A stretch of 48,218 bases of DNA from Saccharopolyspora endophytica (GTDB taxonomy: Bacteria > Actinomycetota > Actinomycetes > Mycobacteriales > Pseudonocardiaceae). Location: positions 1 through 48,218 of the forward strand of contig NZ_JAGPXE010000022.1 in the NCBI RefSeq assembly GCF_018070075.1. Direction: 5' to 3'. Under the pieces are notes generated by a model that was not told where the DNA came from, searched no databases, and saw only the letters and a program-made list of their open reading frames with translations. Below are positions 1 through 9,644 of the stretch, one piece after another (the first letter of the stretch is position 1; every line of letters begins with the position of its first letter). The translations under genes were made by a program, and so were the position numbers.

Positions 1-93
1 CGATCCGACTTGCCGATCTTCTTCCGGTCTGCGCTCACAGCGTCAGAGCTCATCACTCACAGTGCCCATCCCGCCGGACCCACGCCCGGCGCG

Positions 94-2907
94 TCAGGCT
101 GGAAACACCGTTACCCCGACAGTCCCGTCGTCGTGCGGGAGCCCGTAGTGGTCGGTGAGTTCAGCGAGGTGCAAGATCAAGGGAAGCCCGAGTGCATTGC
201 GATAGTCCTCGGCGAAACGCTGTTGGTGCAGGAACATTGCCCAGTGCTCGGCTTCCGTAGCGTCCGGGAAGCCGACCATCGCGATCTGTAGGAGCTCGGG
301 GTTCCATGCGTTCTTGTCGGGGTGGATTTCCGGCTTGTCCGCTGCGGTGATCGTGTGGGTGAGTTTTGTTGAGTCGACCGACAGCGTGTGGGTTCCTGGC
401 TTGTCGCTGGTGCTATAGAAGATCCGGTTTTGGTCATCGCGGTCGGTGGGTTTCCACAGGCCCTTGCTGATTCCGGCCGACGCACGTCCGGCCTTGTCAG
501 TCTTGGGAGCCCATGATTGGGGAGTCTCATTCCGGTCGCTGCCGGCGATTCGGGCGATCCGAAGTTTGGGGCCGAAGAGACGGAGTCGCTGGGCGGGGCC
601 GTTGCCGAGTTGGATGCGGTTGGGGAGCAGGCCGCTATTGGTCAGCCAGGGCCACCGGGAACGGGTGTTTCGGGCGTGAGTGACGACGAGGGTCGGTTCG
701 CTACGCAGGGTGTAGAGGGTGTTTTTTACGAAGATGGCGGTGGCCTTGGTCTGCTGGTCGGCTGTTGCGAGGTCATCGGGGCGAATCTGGCCGGTCAGTG
801 CGATGAGGAGTTGTGGGTATGGAACCCATCCGTTGGTGTCGGGAGTCCGGCCGAGGATGGTCTGGCGGCCGGGTCGGATCAGGATGGCCACCGGCGTGAA
901 CTGCGCGTGTCCCATGGTGCCAGCTGCTTGGTGTTTGACCAGCCAGAAGGCGACCTGGTTGAGCTCGTCGGGGATGGTGTCGTTGCTGAGGGTGTGTTCG
1001 GGTAGGAAGCGCATGCCGAGTTGCCGCAGGCCGTCGGCCCATGCCGCCTCAACGCGGAATGCTGCGTCGTCGTCGGGATCGGTCGGTTGTCCCGGTGTGA
1101 GGAATTGGCTGACCATGCCGGCGTCGGCGCATCCGAGCCGGATCGCGAATTTGGGGTCGGTACGGCGTTGCCGGAAGGATTCTCGTCCGTCGAGCTCGAC
1201 GAACGCGACGTTGGTCGTTTCTCTGAGATCGGCGGCGAGGTCACGCAGGTAACTGGACAGGGCTGACCGGCGTGCGCTCATTGCCCCATCGTGTTCTTTG
1301 CCTTTCTGCGGAGCCTTGTCGGTACCTAGCGGGGCTCCCAGAGAGCCGAGCTCTCGGGCGTGGATGCGGACGCGCAGGTCGGGCGAGGCCCAGGTCCAAA
1401 CCTCTGGTCCGGATTCCTCGCGGTAGTCGGCCAGGCCGAGGTTGGCTTCGGCGGCCGTGATGAGCTGGTCGCGCATGTGCTCGGACTGATAAAGCAGGAC
1501 CGCGGTGAGGTCGCCACCGTCAAGGGCGCGTGCTGTGTACTGGCGGCGCAGAACGGCGTTGTCGAGCTCGATGATGTCGTTCTGCGCTTGGGCGGCCGCG
1601 ATTTTCTGCTCAGTTTCGAGTTTCTCGGGATCGGTGGCGTTATTGCGGCTTGGTTTCGGGACGGGGACTTTCGAGGTGAGGAGATTGCTGGGATTCCTCT
1701 GTTTGATGGGGCTGCGGGTCAACGGTGGAGCCGGAACGAATTCTGGTGCCAACGCTGCGCCGGCCCACTCGGTGAGGCGGCGTCGTTCGGCTGGCATGAG
1801 ACCGGCGCCGATACCGTGCCACCCCATCTGTGTGTGATGGGAGGCCGCGCCGAAGAGACCGTCCCGGCCATGGATCCAGGTGTCGGGCTCTTTCGCGAAG
1901 ATGTCGGCGCCGGGCAGTTCCTCGATGGCCCCGACATTGGCGAGCATGCCTTCTGTGCCGCCCTGGGACCATTCGATCTGGCCGGTGTGTGGCTTCCAGG
2001 CGAACTGGGCGACGGCGAAGCGGCCAGGTGGCGGTGGTGTGTCAATCGTGTCCAAGTCAGGGGTTTCGGCGAGGAAGGGTTTGGTGGTCAGCAGATAGGC
2101 GGAGACCCGTTGTCTTCCCGACATCGATACTTGGCCCGATACCCAGCGCCGGATGCTGGTGCTCACGTGGATGTGCGGGATCGGTGAGAACGGCACGGTG
2201 CGAAGCGACAGCGTGATGACTGCGGAGTAGTACCAGGTCCGCTGGGAGCCGTAACGTTCGTGGTTGGCTTCTTTGACCTTGGTGGTGTGTTCAAGCGGGG
2301 GCCACGACATCAGCTCGGCACCGCTGGCGCGAGCATCAACCGCGACCCGATGGAAGCGGACGTGCTCGCCACAGAATTCATACGGCGGTTGGGCAGCGAT
2401 GCGGTCGGCCAGGACCTCGGGGAGGACCCGGTAGAGTCGTTGGGCGGGAACGCACGTGCCGCCGGGCGACAGCTCGTGTTCGAGCAGGTCCACTCTCTCC
2501 GGTTGCCAGCGCAGCTCGTCGAAGTCGAGTTTCCGGGCGGTGTCCCGGTAGGCATGGAACCCTTCCTCTCCCGGTGCCATATCCCGTAGCCAGGCACGGA
2601 CCAGCCGGGCAAGAGCACGGGGAGGGTAGTCGCTGCGGCTGTAGAGCCAGGGGTGATCCGGAGTGAAGGAGGCGTTGGCGTCGACGGCGACGAGGTCGGG
2701 TGCGACCGTCCGCAGTAGCGAATTGAGGGATCTGATCGGGATCTCTTTGATCCGGTCCCTCCTCGCCTCGGACTTACTGGATTTGAACAGCTCGAGCACG
2801 GGTTCCCGCCAGGCAGGAGGAAAGGCCAAGGTGTGCAGTTCGGTCTCGAAGGGGCCGCGGCTGGAGTCGGGGACGAACGCGGCGGGTTGGATCTCGGTGA
2901 ATGCCAT
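94..2907 (-). CDS. pPIWI-RE family Argonaute-like protein
   Basis: Predicted nucleic-acid-guided effector of the prokaryotic pPIWI-RE system (937 aa). I see the long N-terminal region expected for pPIWI_RE_X, a central MID-like stretch, and a C-terminal RNase H-fold PIWI part from about residue 560. The PIWI part carries ELDGRESF near 566 and a RIARI...RNETP segment near 790, matching the conserved Arg and Glu that name the family. Family work (Burroughs, Iyer and Aravind) predicts a role against R-loops or invading DNA; that role is inferred, not shown here. The start is preceded by GGAAGGAG. It is the last gene of the operon, 20 nt after the helicase gene. Length is normal for the family and no frameshift is visible. 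Confidence 0.85.
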   Translation of the reverse strand: MAFTEIQPAAFVPDSSRGPFETELHTLAFPPAWREPVLELFKSSKSEARRDRIKEIPIRSLNSLLRTVAPDLVAVDANASFTPDHPWLYSRSDYPPRALARLVRAWLRDMAPGEEGFHAYRDTARKLDFDELRWQPERVDLLEHELSPGGTCVPAQRLYRVLPEVLADRIAAQPPYEFCGEHVRFHRVAVDARASGAELMSWPPLEHTTKVKEANHERYGSQRTWYYSAVITLSLRTVPFSPIPHIHVSTSIRRWVSGQVSMSGRQRVSAYLLTTKPFLAETPDLDTIDTPPPPGRFAVAQFAWKPHTGQIEWSQGGTEGMLANVGAIEELPGADIFAKEPDTWIHGRDGLFGAASHHTQMGWHGIGAGLMPAERRRLTEWAGAALAPEFVPAPPLTRSPIKQRNPSNLLTSKVPVPKPSRNNATDPEKLETEQKIAAAQAQNDIIELDNAVLRRQYTARALDGGDLTAVLLYQSEHMRDQLITAAEANLGLADYREESGPEVWTWASPDLRVRIHARELGSLGAPLGTDKAPQKGKEHDGAMSARRSALSSYLRDLAADLRETTNVAFVELDGRESFRQRRTDPKFAIRLGCADAGMVSQFLTPGQPTDPDDDAAFRVEAAWADGLRQLGMRFLPEHTLSNDTIPDELNQVAFWLVKHQAAGTMGHAQFTPVAILIRPGRQTILGRTPDTNGWVPYPQLLIALTGQIRPDDLATADQQTKATAIFVKNTLYTLRSEPTLVVTHARNTRSRWPWLTNSGLLPNRIQLGNGPAQRLRLFGPKLRIARIAGSDRNETPQSWAPKTDKAGRASAGISKGLWKPTDRDDQNRIFYSTSDKPGTHTLSVDSTKLTHTITAADKPEIHPDKNAWNPELLQIAMVGFPDATEAEHWAMFLHQQRFAEDYRNALGLPLILHLAELTDHYGLPHDDGTVGVTVFPA

Positions 2908-2927
2908 GGGTCTCCTTCCTCAAGTGC

Positions 2928-5900
2928 TCAATCGAGGTCTTTGAGGGCTTCGTAGAGTGGTTCGTAGAGGGCGTTCGCAAGTGAGCGATCCAGCGGTGTA
3001 GTGGTCCCACCGTCGCTGAAGTAGGGGTCGAGGACGGCGCGCATGCTGGCGAGCAGGCTGGTCTCGGGGGTGTCTGTTGCCTGGAATCCGGCCTGACGCG
3101 GCGCGAACGCGGCGTCGACGAAGATGACGCGTGCAGGGACACCGCCGCGAACCAACCGGCCGATGACCTGCCACATGACCACCAGCTGGTCCCAGGTGAA
3201 CGAGATCTTCTCCTCCGGGGTCAGGCTGCTCCAGGCCATCCGGCGAGTGAGAAACCTGTTCCATGCCAGCCGTGCTCGCTTTCGAAACGCCTCGGCCGCA
3301 GCATTAGGAGTCCCGGCGAGGCGGGCGTCGGTGTGGAACCGGCCGTGCGGGTCTCGGATTTGCCGGACAGCCCAATCGTTGATCGCATGAATGGCCAGTG
3401 CGATGTCGTCGGGTCGGGGGTGGGGGCGGGCGAGGAAATAGACACTGCCGATTGCGGCTTTGCCTCCGGGCAGGACAATGTTGTGCCCGCGTTCGACAGC
3501 CAGGAGTGGGGCGACGAGGATCTCACTGCCGGTGTCGGGAAATTTGGTCAGCTCGCCCCGGCGCAGCACCATCCAACTGTTGTCGAGATCGGCGTCGTCG
3601 GACACGAGCTGAGTGACTCGCCCGCTCCATTCCGGGACGGCATCGAGGTGACGAGCGGCGTGCTTGGCTTCGGCGTAGCTTCCGACTAGCAGCAGGATCC
3701 GACGTCTATCGGGATCATCGATGTCGGCGAGTTCGGCATCGAGCATGCTGGGGGCATCGCCCAGGCTGCGATCGGGGATGGCGAGCTGGTTGAGCATCTG
3801 CTCCAGGACCTTCTCGCGTTCGTCACCCCTGCTGCCGGAGAGTCGCAGTGGTGTTGTCGTGCCTGGCCAGTACAGGAATTCCGGGCGCATGGTGGTTTCA
3901 AGGATCGCGGCGACTTCGCGGTGATGTGGTCGCAGTACCGCGTCGACGGGCGCGTGCACGTGGTAGCGGGTCGAGGTGCCTGCCCAGCTGGTCGCCGACA
4001 TCAGCAGCACGTGCGGTCCTGGCCGGTTGTCCACGGCGGGGAAATCGGGTAGCGAGAGGAGGAGTTCACGTCCGACACCGCTGCAACGGAAGAACCGCAG
4101 TTCGCCGCTCTGTTCGCCAGTGGCGGTGCGGTCACCGAGCTGGAACTGGAATCCGAGGACGTTGCCCATGGGGGATTCGGGGATAACCGGCTCGTAGTCC
4201 TTGGGCGGGCGGCGTGAGAGGACGTTGGAGGTGGCTTCGAGGTTCAGCGCCGCCTCGACTCTGGGCCAGAGGATGGTCATCCTGTCGAGCCGGTGGTGTA
4301 GTGCGGCCAACACGAGGGTGAGTTCAAAACGGGACGCGTGAGTTTCCAAGTCGTCCTTGATGGTGTCGTCGTGTTCGACGAGGTCGAGCAGCACCGCGCG
4401 CAGCCGCTCGCGGATGAATGAACCGCGCTCGGCATGCAGCAGCTGCAACGTGAGGTGGACCAGTGTATTGGCCCTTGGCGTGACGTCATCCGACGTGCCG
4501 CTGGGGGTTTTCTCCTCCAACGGATTGTCGCGGAACTGGTCGAGCACAGTCTGCAGCCGGTGCATCTGTTTCTGACGGCGTCCACGTTCCGCGGAGGTGG
4601 TTTTGGCCACGTTGTTCTGGGGAGTTGCTTGGTCGAGAGGTTGGGTGAGATCGGGAAACCAGGACCAGATCAGCCACTCCTGCAGCGTCCAGGCATTGAA
4701 GTAATCCGTGGTGATCCATTGCCGCAACGGTGGTGTGCCGATGAGCAACGAGTAAAGCCGGTTGGTGGCGGCCGAGACGGTGTCCACAGCGCCGGTCCAG
4801 TCGTCGACATCAGCAGCGGAGAGCTGGAGCCGGCCTCTGCGGGCAAGCTCCTCGACTTTGTGCCCTGCCACTTCGTCGAGCCATGAGTTCGGTGATTGGC
4901 CGGCCAGGGTGGTCGCGGGAGCGAATGCACGGTCCAGTTGCATCTGGACGCGATCAGCCTCATCCACGATCACGAGATCGCTGAGTCGGCACGCGGCTTC
5001 GAGATGCCGAATCCGCTCGGACTGCAGGGCCTGCGGCATGCCACTATGCACCAAGCTTGCTGGGGTCGCTACCCAGATCTGTGCGTCAAGGAGCTGCCGC
5101 GCCGCATGGTGACGAGGACAGGCCGACCACAGAGGACATCCGTGACGTTGCCGACGTCCGGTCGCGCTTGAGTCACTGGTAGCGGTCACTGTGGTCAGGT
5201 CAAGGAGATCGTCGGTGTTGTCGGTCGGGGACTGCACCGGGTAGAGGGAGGTGCACGGTGCCTCGCCGATCCGCAGTGGTCGGGGCGCCTCTACTCCGCG
5301 CAGCGCGTCGAGAGGACACGCGCTACTGAGGTAATCGAAGCTCGGATGATCGTGGCCGAGCATCGTCTCCGCGCCCGCTGAGGCCATGCGGCGGTGAAGC
5401 CGTTCAAGGTTGCGCTCCCGTGTCGAGTGGCCGATGACCGGGGCGGCATCAATGCCGAGGCGGGTGAACTGATCCACGATGGCCAGGGTTTCGGCGACGT
5501 CACCGACGACAATGGTGATGCGACGGCCGGTCACCGTGGCGGCCCAGAAGGCGAGGATGTCACGCAGCGTGGACTTGCCAGCCCCGACCATGCCGACCAT
5601 GTTGAGCAGACGCTCAATGCGCAAGAGCCCTGACCCGGGCTCGATAAACTCTCCGGCGACCTCGTCGCGGACCAGCAACTGCACTCGGTCGAGTCGACGT
5701 GCCCATTCGTTGGGTCTACCGGAGACCTGTCGCTCGATCCGGTCCATCTCCGCGGCTGCGGTTTCCAGATCGCCCCAGGTGACCTCGACCGGTTCGCCAC
5801 CGCCGACTGGTGGGGCCTCGAGGTCATGCCCGGTCGGTGCTGGGATCTGATCGAGCAGGTCCGCTGGGAACGTCACAGAATAGCGTCGATCACGTACATA

Positions 5901-6377
5901 GAATTCGTACTCGCCTGCTTGCGCGGCCGGCAGTGGTTGCCGGGAAAACGCCGGTGGCGAGGTCAACCGGTGTTCGAATGTGTCGAACCGCTGTGACGCC
6001 CTGCTTGGTTCGCGAGACTCGGGTGCGTCCTCGATGCCAGCAAGGCGATAGGCGCGGAGTTCCTCCGGTACCTGCAGGTAAGACTCAAGCGCCCGGGTCC
6101 ACGCTCGGCGACGCCGCATGTCCCACAGGTAGTGCCTGCCGCGCATGACCCGCAGGGATGCTTCGTCGGTCTGTTTTCCGAACACCTCGCTATAGGGGTA
6201 ACCGCCGAACAGAGTCCAGGCGTCCTGCGCGGTGTTCTCGGGCATCACCGAGGACAGGAGGTAAAGGCCGAGCTCGACGTCGAGCATGTCGCCCGGCGAA
6301 AAATCCGTCAGGTGACCAGGCCATACGGGGGAGAGCTGACCTATGAGGTTGTCAGGCCAGTTGCTGCGTTCACGCAC
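2928..6377 (-). CDS. pPIWI-RE system DinG-like helicase (pPIWI_RE_Z type)
   Basis: Predicted SF2 DNA helicase that partners the pPIWI-RE protein (1149 aa with this start). Visible motifs are Walker A GMVGAGKST near residue 262, Walker B VIVDEADR near 472 and a motif VI-like QVIGRLVRGG near 1070. Between motifs I and II are Cys residues spaced like an XPD/DinG iron-sulfur cluster: CPLDA near 355, PCTSL near 373 and CPLWSAC near 415. The N-terminal region upstream of Walker A would be the pPIWI_RE_Z domain. I chose GTG at 6377 because GGGGAGG sits 5 nt upstream and it overlaps the preceding stop by 8 bp; the frame stays open to 6476, but that would overlap the upstream gene by over 100 bp. Confidence 0.85.
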   Translation of the reverse strand: MRERSNWPDNLIGQLSPVWPGHLTDFSPGDMLDVELGLYLLSSVMPENTAQDAWTLFGGYPYSEVFGKQTDEASLRVMRGRHYLWDMRRRRAWTRALESYLQVPEELRAYRLAGIEDAPESREPSRASQRFDTFEHRLTSPPAFSRQPLPAAQAGEYEFYVRDRRYSVTFPADLLDQIPAPTGHDLEAPPVGGGEPVEVTWGDLETAAAEMDRIERQVSGRPNEWARRLDRVQLLVRDEVAGEFIEPGSGLLRIERLLNMVGMVGAGKSTLRDILAFWAATVTGRRITIVVGDVAETLAIVDQFTRLGIDAAPVIGHSTRERNLERLHRRMASAGAETMLGHDHPSFDYLSSACPLDALRGVEAPRPLRIGEAPCTSLYPVQSPTDNTDDLLDLTTVTATSDSSATGRRQRHGCPLWSACPRHHAARQLLDAQIWVATPASLVHSGMPQALQSERIRHLEAACRLSDLVIVDEADRVQMQLDRAFAPATTLAGQSPNSWLDEVAGHKVEELARRGRLQLSAADVDDWTGAVDTVSAATNRLYSLLIGTPPLRQWITTDYFNAWTLQEWLIWSWFPDLTQPLDQATPQNNVAKTTSAERGRRQKQMHRLQTVLDQFRDNPLEEKTPSGTSDDVTPRANTLVHLTLQLLHAERGSFIRERLRAVLLDLVEHDDTIKDDLETHASRFELTLVLAALHHRLDRMTILWPRVEAALNLEATSNVLSRRPPKDYEPVIPESPMGNVLGFQFQLGDRTATGEQSGELRFFRCSGVGRELLLSLPDFPAVDNRPGPHVLLMSATSWAGTSTRYHVHAPVDAVLRPHHREVAAILETTMRPEFLYWPGTTTPLRLSGSRGDEREKVLEQMLNQLAIPDRSLGDAPSMLDAELADIDDPDRRRILLLVGSYAEAKHAARHLDAVPEWSGRVTQLVSDDADLDNSWMVLRRGELTKFPDTGSEILVAPLLAVERGHNIVLPGGKAAIGSVYFLARPHPRPDDIALAIHAINDWAVRQIRDPHGRFHTDARLAGTPNAAAEAFRKRARLAWNRFLTRRMAWSSLTPEEKISFTWDQLVVMWQVIGRLVRGGVPARVIFVDAAFAPRQAGFQATDTPETSLLASMRAVLDPYFSDGGTTTPLDRSLANALYEPLYEALKDLD

Positions 6378-7545
6378 GAGCACCTCCCCGGTTGTCGGCG
6401 GCGCGGCGACGTGTTCCGGCGCGGTCCAATTCCTGGTCCACGCGTGCCAGCAGCGCGGTGTCGGAGAGCAGATCAACCTCAGCCGCGGTGTCGGGGCGGT
6501 GGTGGGCGTACACCCGTGGGTAGTCCTCTCGCTCGTCGAATCGGTAGTGCGGTACCACGAGAAATCCCGCGTTATATGGCGGATCCGGGCGCAGAGGCGC
6601 GGTACTACGGCCTAGCAGGGCCGGGTTGGCGCGGTCTTTGACATCGATGGCCCACACGCGCCCACGGGGGAACTCGATTCGTAGGTCGTAGGCGTCGAAG
6701 TTGGGCCACATCTGCGGGCGCAGCCCGCGCTGGACCAGGGCTTCCTCGAGGTCGGTTTCGGCCAGCCCGGGCCCGGTGATGAACATCCGCATCGGGCGCG
6801 TGAGCTGGTAGACACCACCGCCCTGGCGGGCGTCAAGCGTGGCACCGACGCGCGGATGCTGGTCTCGGCGGCACCGGTCGAGCTCGCAGACGTAGCGGTC
6901 CCGTCCGATCGGCACCAGCAGGCACCCACACCGTGCGCACACCGCATACGCGCCGTCCCGTAGATAGGACGCCGGCGCGGGCTCGTAGCATCGGTGGATC
7001 AGGTCCCGGAGGAGTTCAAGGTCGAGGTCATCGGCTAGGGCCGCGCGCTGGGCCTGGGTGAGCACTGGCCGCGTGATCAGCAAGCGCCGGAACGCGGTGT
7101 AAGACTCTGGTGCACCCGCGTTTTGGCATGTGGCGATCGCGGTGAGCATTAGCTGGTTTTCGACCTGCTCCGCGGCTACATTGGCAGCGGCGACCTGCCA
7201 CTCCATGCATTGCTGCGTGGGGGTGGCTGTTTGGGCGTCGACCAGTGTGACCGTGCCGTCGAAATCCTCTGGCAGGGTCCACGGCCAGCGGGTGTCTCCG
7301 ATCGAGCGGGTGGCCGCCCAGCGCGCCATGTCCGGCACGCTCGCCGGAGGTGTGCGCTGCTTTTGAAGGCACAGCAGGACCAGCTGGTTGTAGGTGCTTT
7401 GCACGACGGCGTCGTAGACCCCCTCCTGTGGGCCGGCTTGCTGAGACAGCCGCACGATTGCGCTGGCGACGGCTTTCACCAGGTGAGCACCATCGAAGAT
7501 CGGCTCAAGTGGAGTAGTCGTGTGCGGGCTCGGCACCGTGGTCAT
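6370..7545 (-). CDS. pPIWI-RE system REase-fold protein (pPIWI_RE_Y type)
   Basis: Third core component of the pPIWI-RE triad (391 aa). The middle holds a zinc-ribbon-like set (CARCGC near residue 200, then CELDRC). The C-terminal half carries an apparent restriction-endonuclease fold: NFDAYDLRIEF followed by WAIDVKDR (about 283-300), fitting a D...(D/E)xK site. In the literature the helicase, this REase-fold protein and the PIWI protein recur together. The start at 7545 has GGAAAGGA 3-4 nt upstream and lies 41 bp inside the upstream nuclease gene, implying translational coupling. It presumably cuts or binds DNA opened by the helicase; this is inference. Confidence 0.8.
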   Translation of the reverse strand: MTTVPSPHTTTPLEPIFDGAHLVKAVASAIVRLSQQAGPQEGVYDAVVQSTYNQLVLLCLQKQRTPPASVPDMARWAATRSIGDTRWPWTLPEDFDGTVTLVDAQTATPTQQCMEWQVAAANVAAEQVENQLMLTAIATCQNAGAPESYTAFRRLLITRPVLTQAQRAALADDLDLELLRDLIHRCYEPAPASYLRDGAYAVCARCGCLLVPIGRDRYVCELDRCRRDQHPRVGATLDARQGGGVYQLTRPMRMFITGPGLAETDLEEALVQRGLRPQMWPNFDAYDLRIEFPRGRVWAIDVKDRANPALLGRSTAPLRPDPPYNAGFLVVPHYRFDEREDYPRVYAHHRPDTAAEVDLLSDTALLARVDQELDRAGTRRRAADNRGGARA

Positions 7546-9160
7546 GGTCCTTTCCGTCGGGCGAAAGATCGGGGGAGCTTGGGCACCACTGTGATACCGG
7601 GCACCACTGACAATGGCGGCCTGGCTGCGCGTCGAAGCGGTGATCGGCCCGCCATGACGTGGCCATGTCTCGCAGTACCGTCCGGGCTGTGGTGACGCGC
7701 TCCGGGTCGCTGGGGTCGATCAGCACGATCTCGGCGCCCTCGGGCCGAAGGATTTCCAGTTCGACGCGGCCCGCTTCCTCGGGGCCAAGTACTCCGTCGG
7801 CCAGGACTACGATTCCCAGGGCGAGCTGCGGGAATACCCGCAACGGATCACCGGTCAGTCGCGCTGGTGCCTTCTGGGTCGTTTTCACCTCGCGCCAGAC
7901 CCACGCCCCTGCTTCCTGGTACACGAGGTCCGGCTTGGCCAGCACGATCGCCCGAGCTTGGGGGTCGAAGGCGGTCACCTGCGGTTCGGGCCGGACATGG
8001 GTGATGTCGGGGGCGTTGTGGAATGGGCATACCTCGGCGTGCTGGGCCAGCATGCGGACCCCGGCGTCAGCCAACTCCCCCTTCACCTGCCAGTTGCCGG
8101 CCGACCAGCCGGCCCCCAGCGCAGGTAAGGGCCTGGACTCGCAGGACTGCGGCGTGGCCGCGTGTGCTTGTTCCAGCCAGGCGTGTACGGCTTGCCCGAG
8201 TTCGGCTTCACCGCTGTACTCGTAGCTCGTCGGGAGGTGTACCGACCGTAGGTAGGCCTGCGCCGGGCAACGCTGGTAATAGCGAAGCCCCGAAACTGAA
8301 ATCGTCCGCAACGCGCCCTGCGAGGAATCCAGCCCGAGCAATCCCGGAGCGCGAGTCGGACCGTGGCAGGACCCCACCCGCTTGCAGTCGAGACAACCGA
8401 AGCCTGGCAACAGATCGCCGTCGCCCGCTGCGATCGCACCGATCCGGTTTCGTCCATGGGCTGCGAAGTACTGCTCGGCCTCAGCAGTTGTGCCATCGAA
8501 GAGCGTTTCAGTGCCACCGTCGGCCAGCCCGACGCTGCGCACGCGGACCTGCTCAGCAGTGGACCTCCCTTCGGGGCGAAAAGGCTCCGACCAAGGATTC
8601 GGCCAGGCAGCCGGTAGACCGAACGCGGCGACGTAGGCCGCGATGGCAATCGCGGTCGACTCGTCGCGCTCCGTACTGGCTGTGCCCTGTCTCAGAAAAC
8701 GGAACTCGCGCACCCGGCCGTCCAGTGATTCATACCGGCGTCCCCACGCATACAGCTCCCACACCGCCGAGTCGGTCACACGTTGTGCCACCCAGAACTC
8801 GCGGACCGGTTTCATTCGGGCCGTGTCGTGGTGGTGCGCTGCGAGATAGCTGCGCGTGGCGTGCTCGGCGTAGCGAATGACCCCGGGATGCATGGGCGGT
8901 TCGGGTAACGCAATATCGGTGATGGCCTGCTCCGGTGCTATGCCGTCGAACTCGATGCGGTCCAAGGCATGCATGACCGGTCGAAGAACAAATCCATCCC
9001 ACTGTTCCTTTGGCCAGCGCGTGATCGGCCGTGACCGCGGCCGCGATTTCGATGCCAGCGACGCGGGACAGGTCGTCTCGCCCGCTCTGCCTGAGCTGGC
9101 GCCGATGCGAATCAAATCGATGACCGGCAGAGCGTCGTCCGTCGCCCCCGGCTCAGTCAT
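7505..9160 (-). CDS. Cas4/AddB-like PD-(D/E)XK nuclease with Fe-S cysteines
   Basis: RecB-family nuclease of 551 aa. The nuclease part begins near residue 290 with GLRYYQRCPAQAYL, then GQAVHAWLEQ (about 325, the conserved His), KPDLVYQ and WREVKTTQ (about 415-425, the D...ExK site), and ends in HCQWCPVSQWC near 523. The early Cys plus this C-x2-C-x5-C set gives the four-Cys iron-sulfur pattern of AddB and Cas4. A second triad, CLDCKRVGSC near residue 255, could bind another metal. The first 250 residues match nothing I recognise. It overlaps Nudix by 8 bp and the Y gene by 41 bp, so it is built into the pPIWI-RE operon. A 5'-end-trimming role on ssDNA is plausible but inferred. Confidence 0.8.
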   Translation of the reverse strand: MTEPGATDDALPVIDLIRIGASSGRAGETTCPASLASKSRPRSRPITRWPKEQWDGFVLRPVMHALDRIEFDGIAPEQAITDIALPEPPMHPGVIRYAEHATRSYLAAHHHDTARMKPVREFWVAQRVTDSAVWELYAWGRRYESLDGRVREFRFLRQGTASTERDESTAIAIAAYVAAFGLPAAWPNPWSEPFRPEGRSTAEQVRVRSVGLADGGTETLFDGTTAEAEQYFAAHGRNRIGAIAAGDGDLLPGFGCLDCKRVGSCHGPTRAPGLLGLDSSQGALRTISVSGLRYYQRCPAQAYLRSVHLPTSYEYSGEAELGQAVHAWLEQAHAATPQSCESRPLPALGAGWSAGNWQVKGELADAGVRMLAQHAEVCPFHNAPDITHVRPEPQVTAFDPQARAIVLAKPDLVYQEAGAWVWREVKTTQKAPARLTGDPLRVFPQLALGIVVLADGVLGPEEAGRVELEILRPEGAEIVLIDPSDPERVTTARTVLRDMATSWRADHRFDAQPGRHCQWCPVSQWCPSSPDLSPDGKDHDHGAEPAHDYST

Positions 9161-9602
9161 CGACCTGGTTCAGCTTGAAGGGGTACCAGGACGTCCCGGA
9201 CTCCAAGGACGCGCTGAGTGCGTGGACGACCGGTCCCGGACGCACTTCGGGGAGCGAGTCCATGTCATGCCAGCCGAATTCCAGATGGTCCTCCCGGCTT
9301 ATGACGTCGTGATCGTCGAGAGTGACTTCGAACAGGAAGTTGACTTCGTAGTGGTGGGCGCCGTTGTCGGTGTAGGAGTGTTCAATGACGCTGCGGAGCG
9401 AACCAAGACGTGCATCAGCGCCGAGCTCCTCGAGAAGCTCCCGCCGAAGCGCCTCTTCCAGCACCTCACCGGGCTCTCGATGACCGCCGGGGAGAAACCA
9501 CCAGCTCTTGCCCTTTTCGCGGACTAGTAGTAGGCGAGTGTTGTGGCGGATGAGGGCGCGGGCGATGAGTTCGGGCTCGGGGTGCGTTGCGGCATCGGTC
9601 AT
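9153..9602 (-). CDS. Nudix hydrolase, first gene of the pPIWI-RE operon
   Basis: Small Nudix hydrolase of 149 aa. The Nudix box is complete: GHREPGE, seven residues, then RELLEELG, so it should bind Mg2+ and hydrolyse a nucleoside diphosphate linked to another moiety. The substrate cannot be read from sequence. Its stop overlaps the start of the nuclease gene by 8 bp (ATGACTGA), so all five genes down to the pPIWI-RE protein look co-transcribed. A GAAAGGA site lies about 13 nt upstream of the ATG, which is long. The divergent APH-fold gene starts only 42 bp away, so the operon promoter must lie in or next to that gap. Nudix is not a core member of the described three-gene system as I know it. 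Confidence 0.85.
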   Translation of the reverse strand: MTDAATHPEPELIARALIRHNTRLLLVREKGKSWWFLPGGHREPGEVLEEALRRELLEELGADARLGSLRSVIEHSYTDNGAHHYEVNFLFEVTLDDHDVISREDHLEFGWHDMDSLPEVRPGPVVHALSASLESGTSWYPFKLNQVDD

Positions 9603-9644
9603 AAGGTGCTGGCATTCCTTTCCAGAGAACGGAGTTCCACGACG

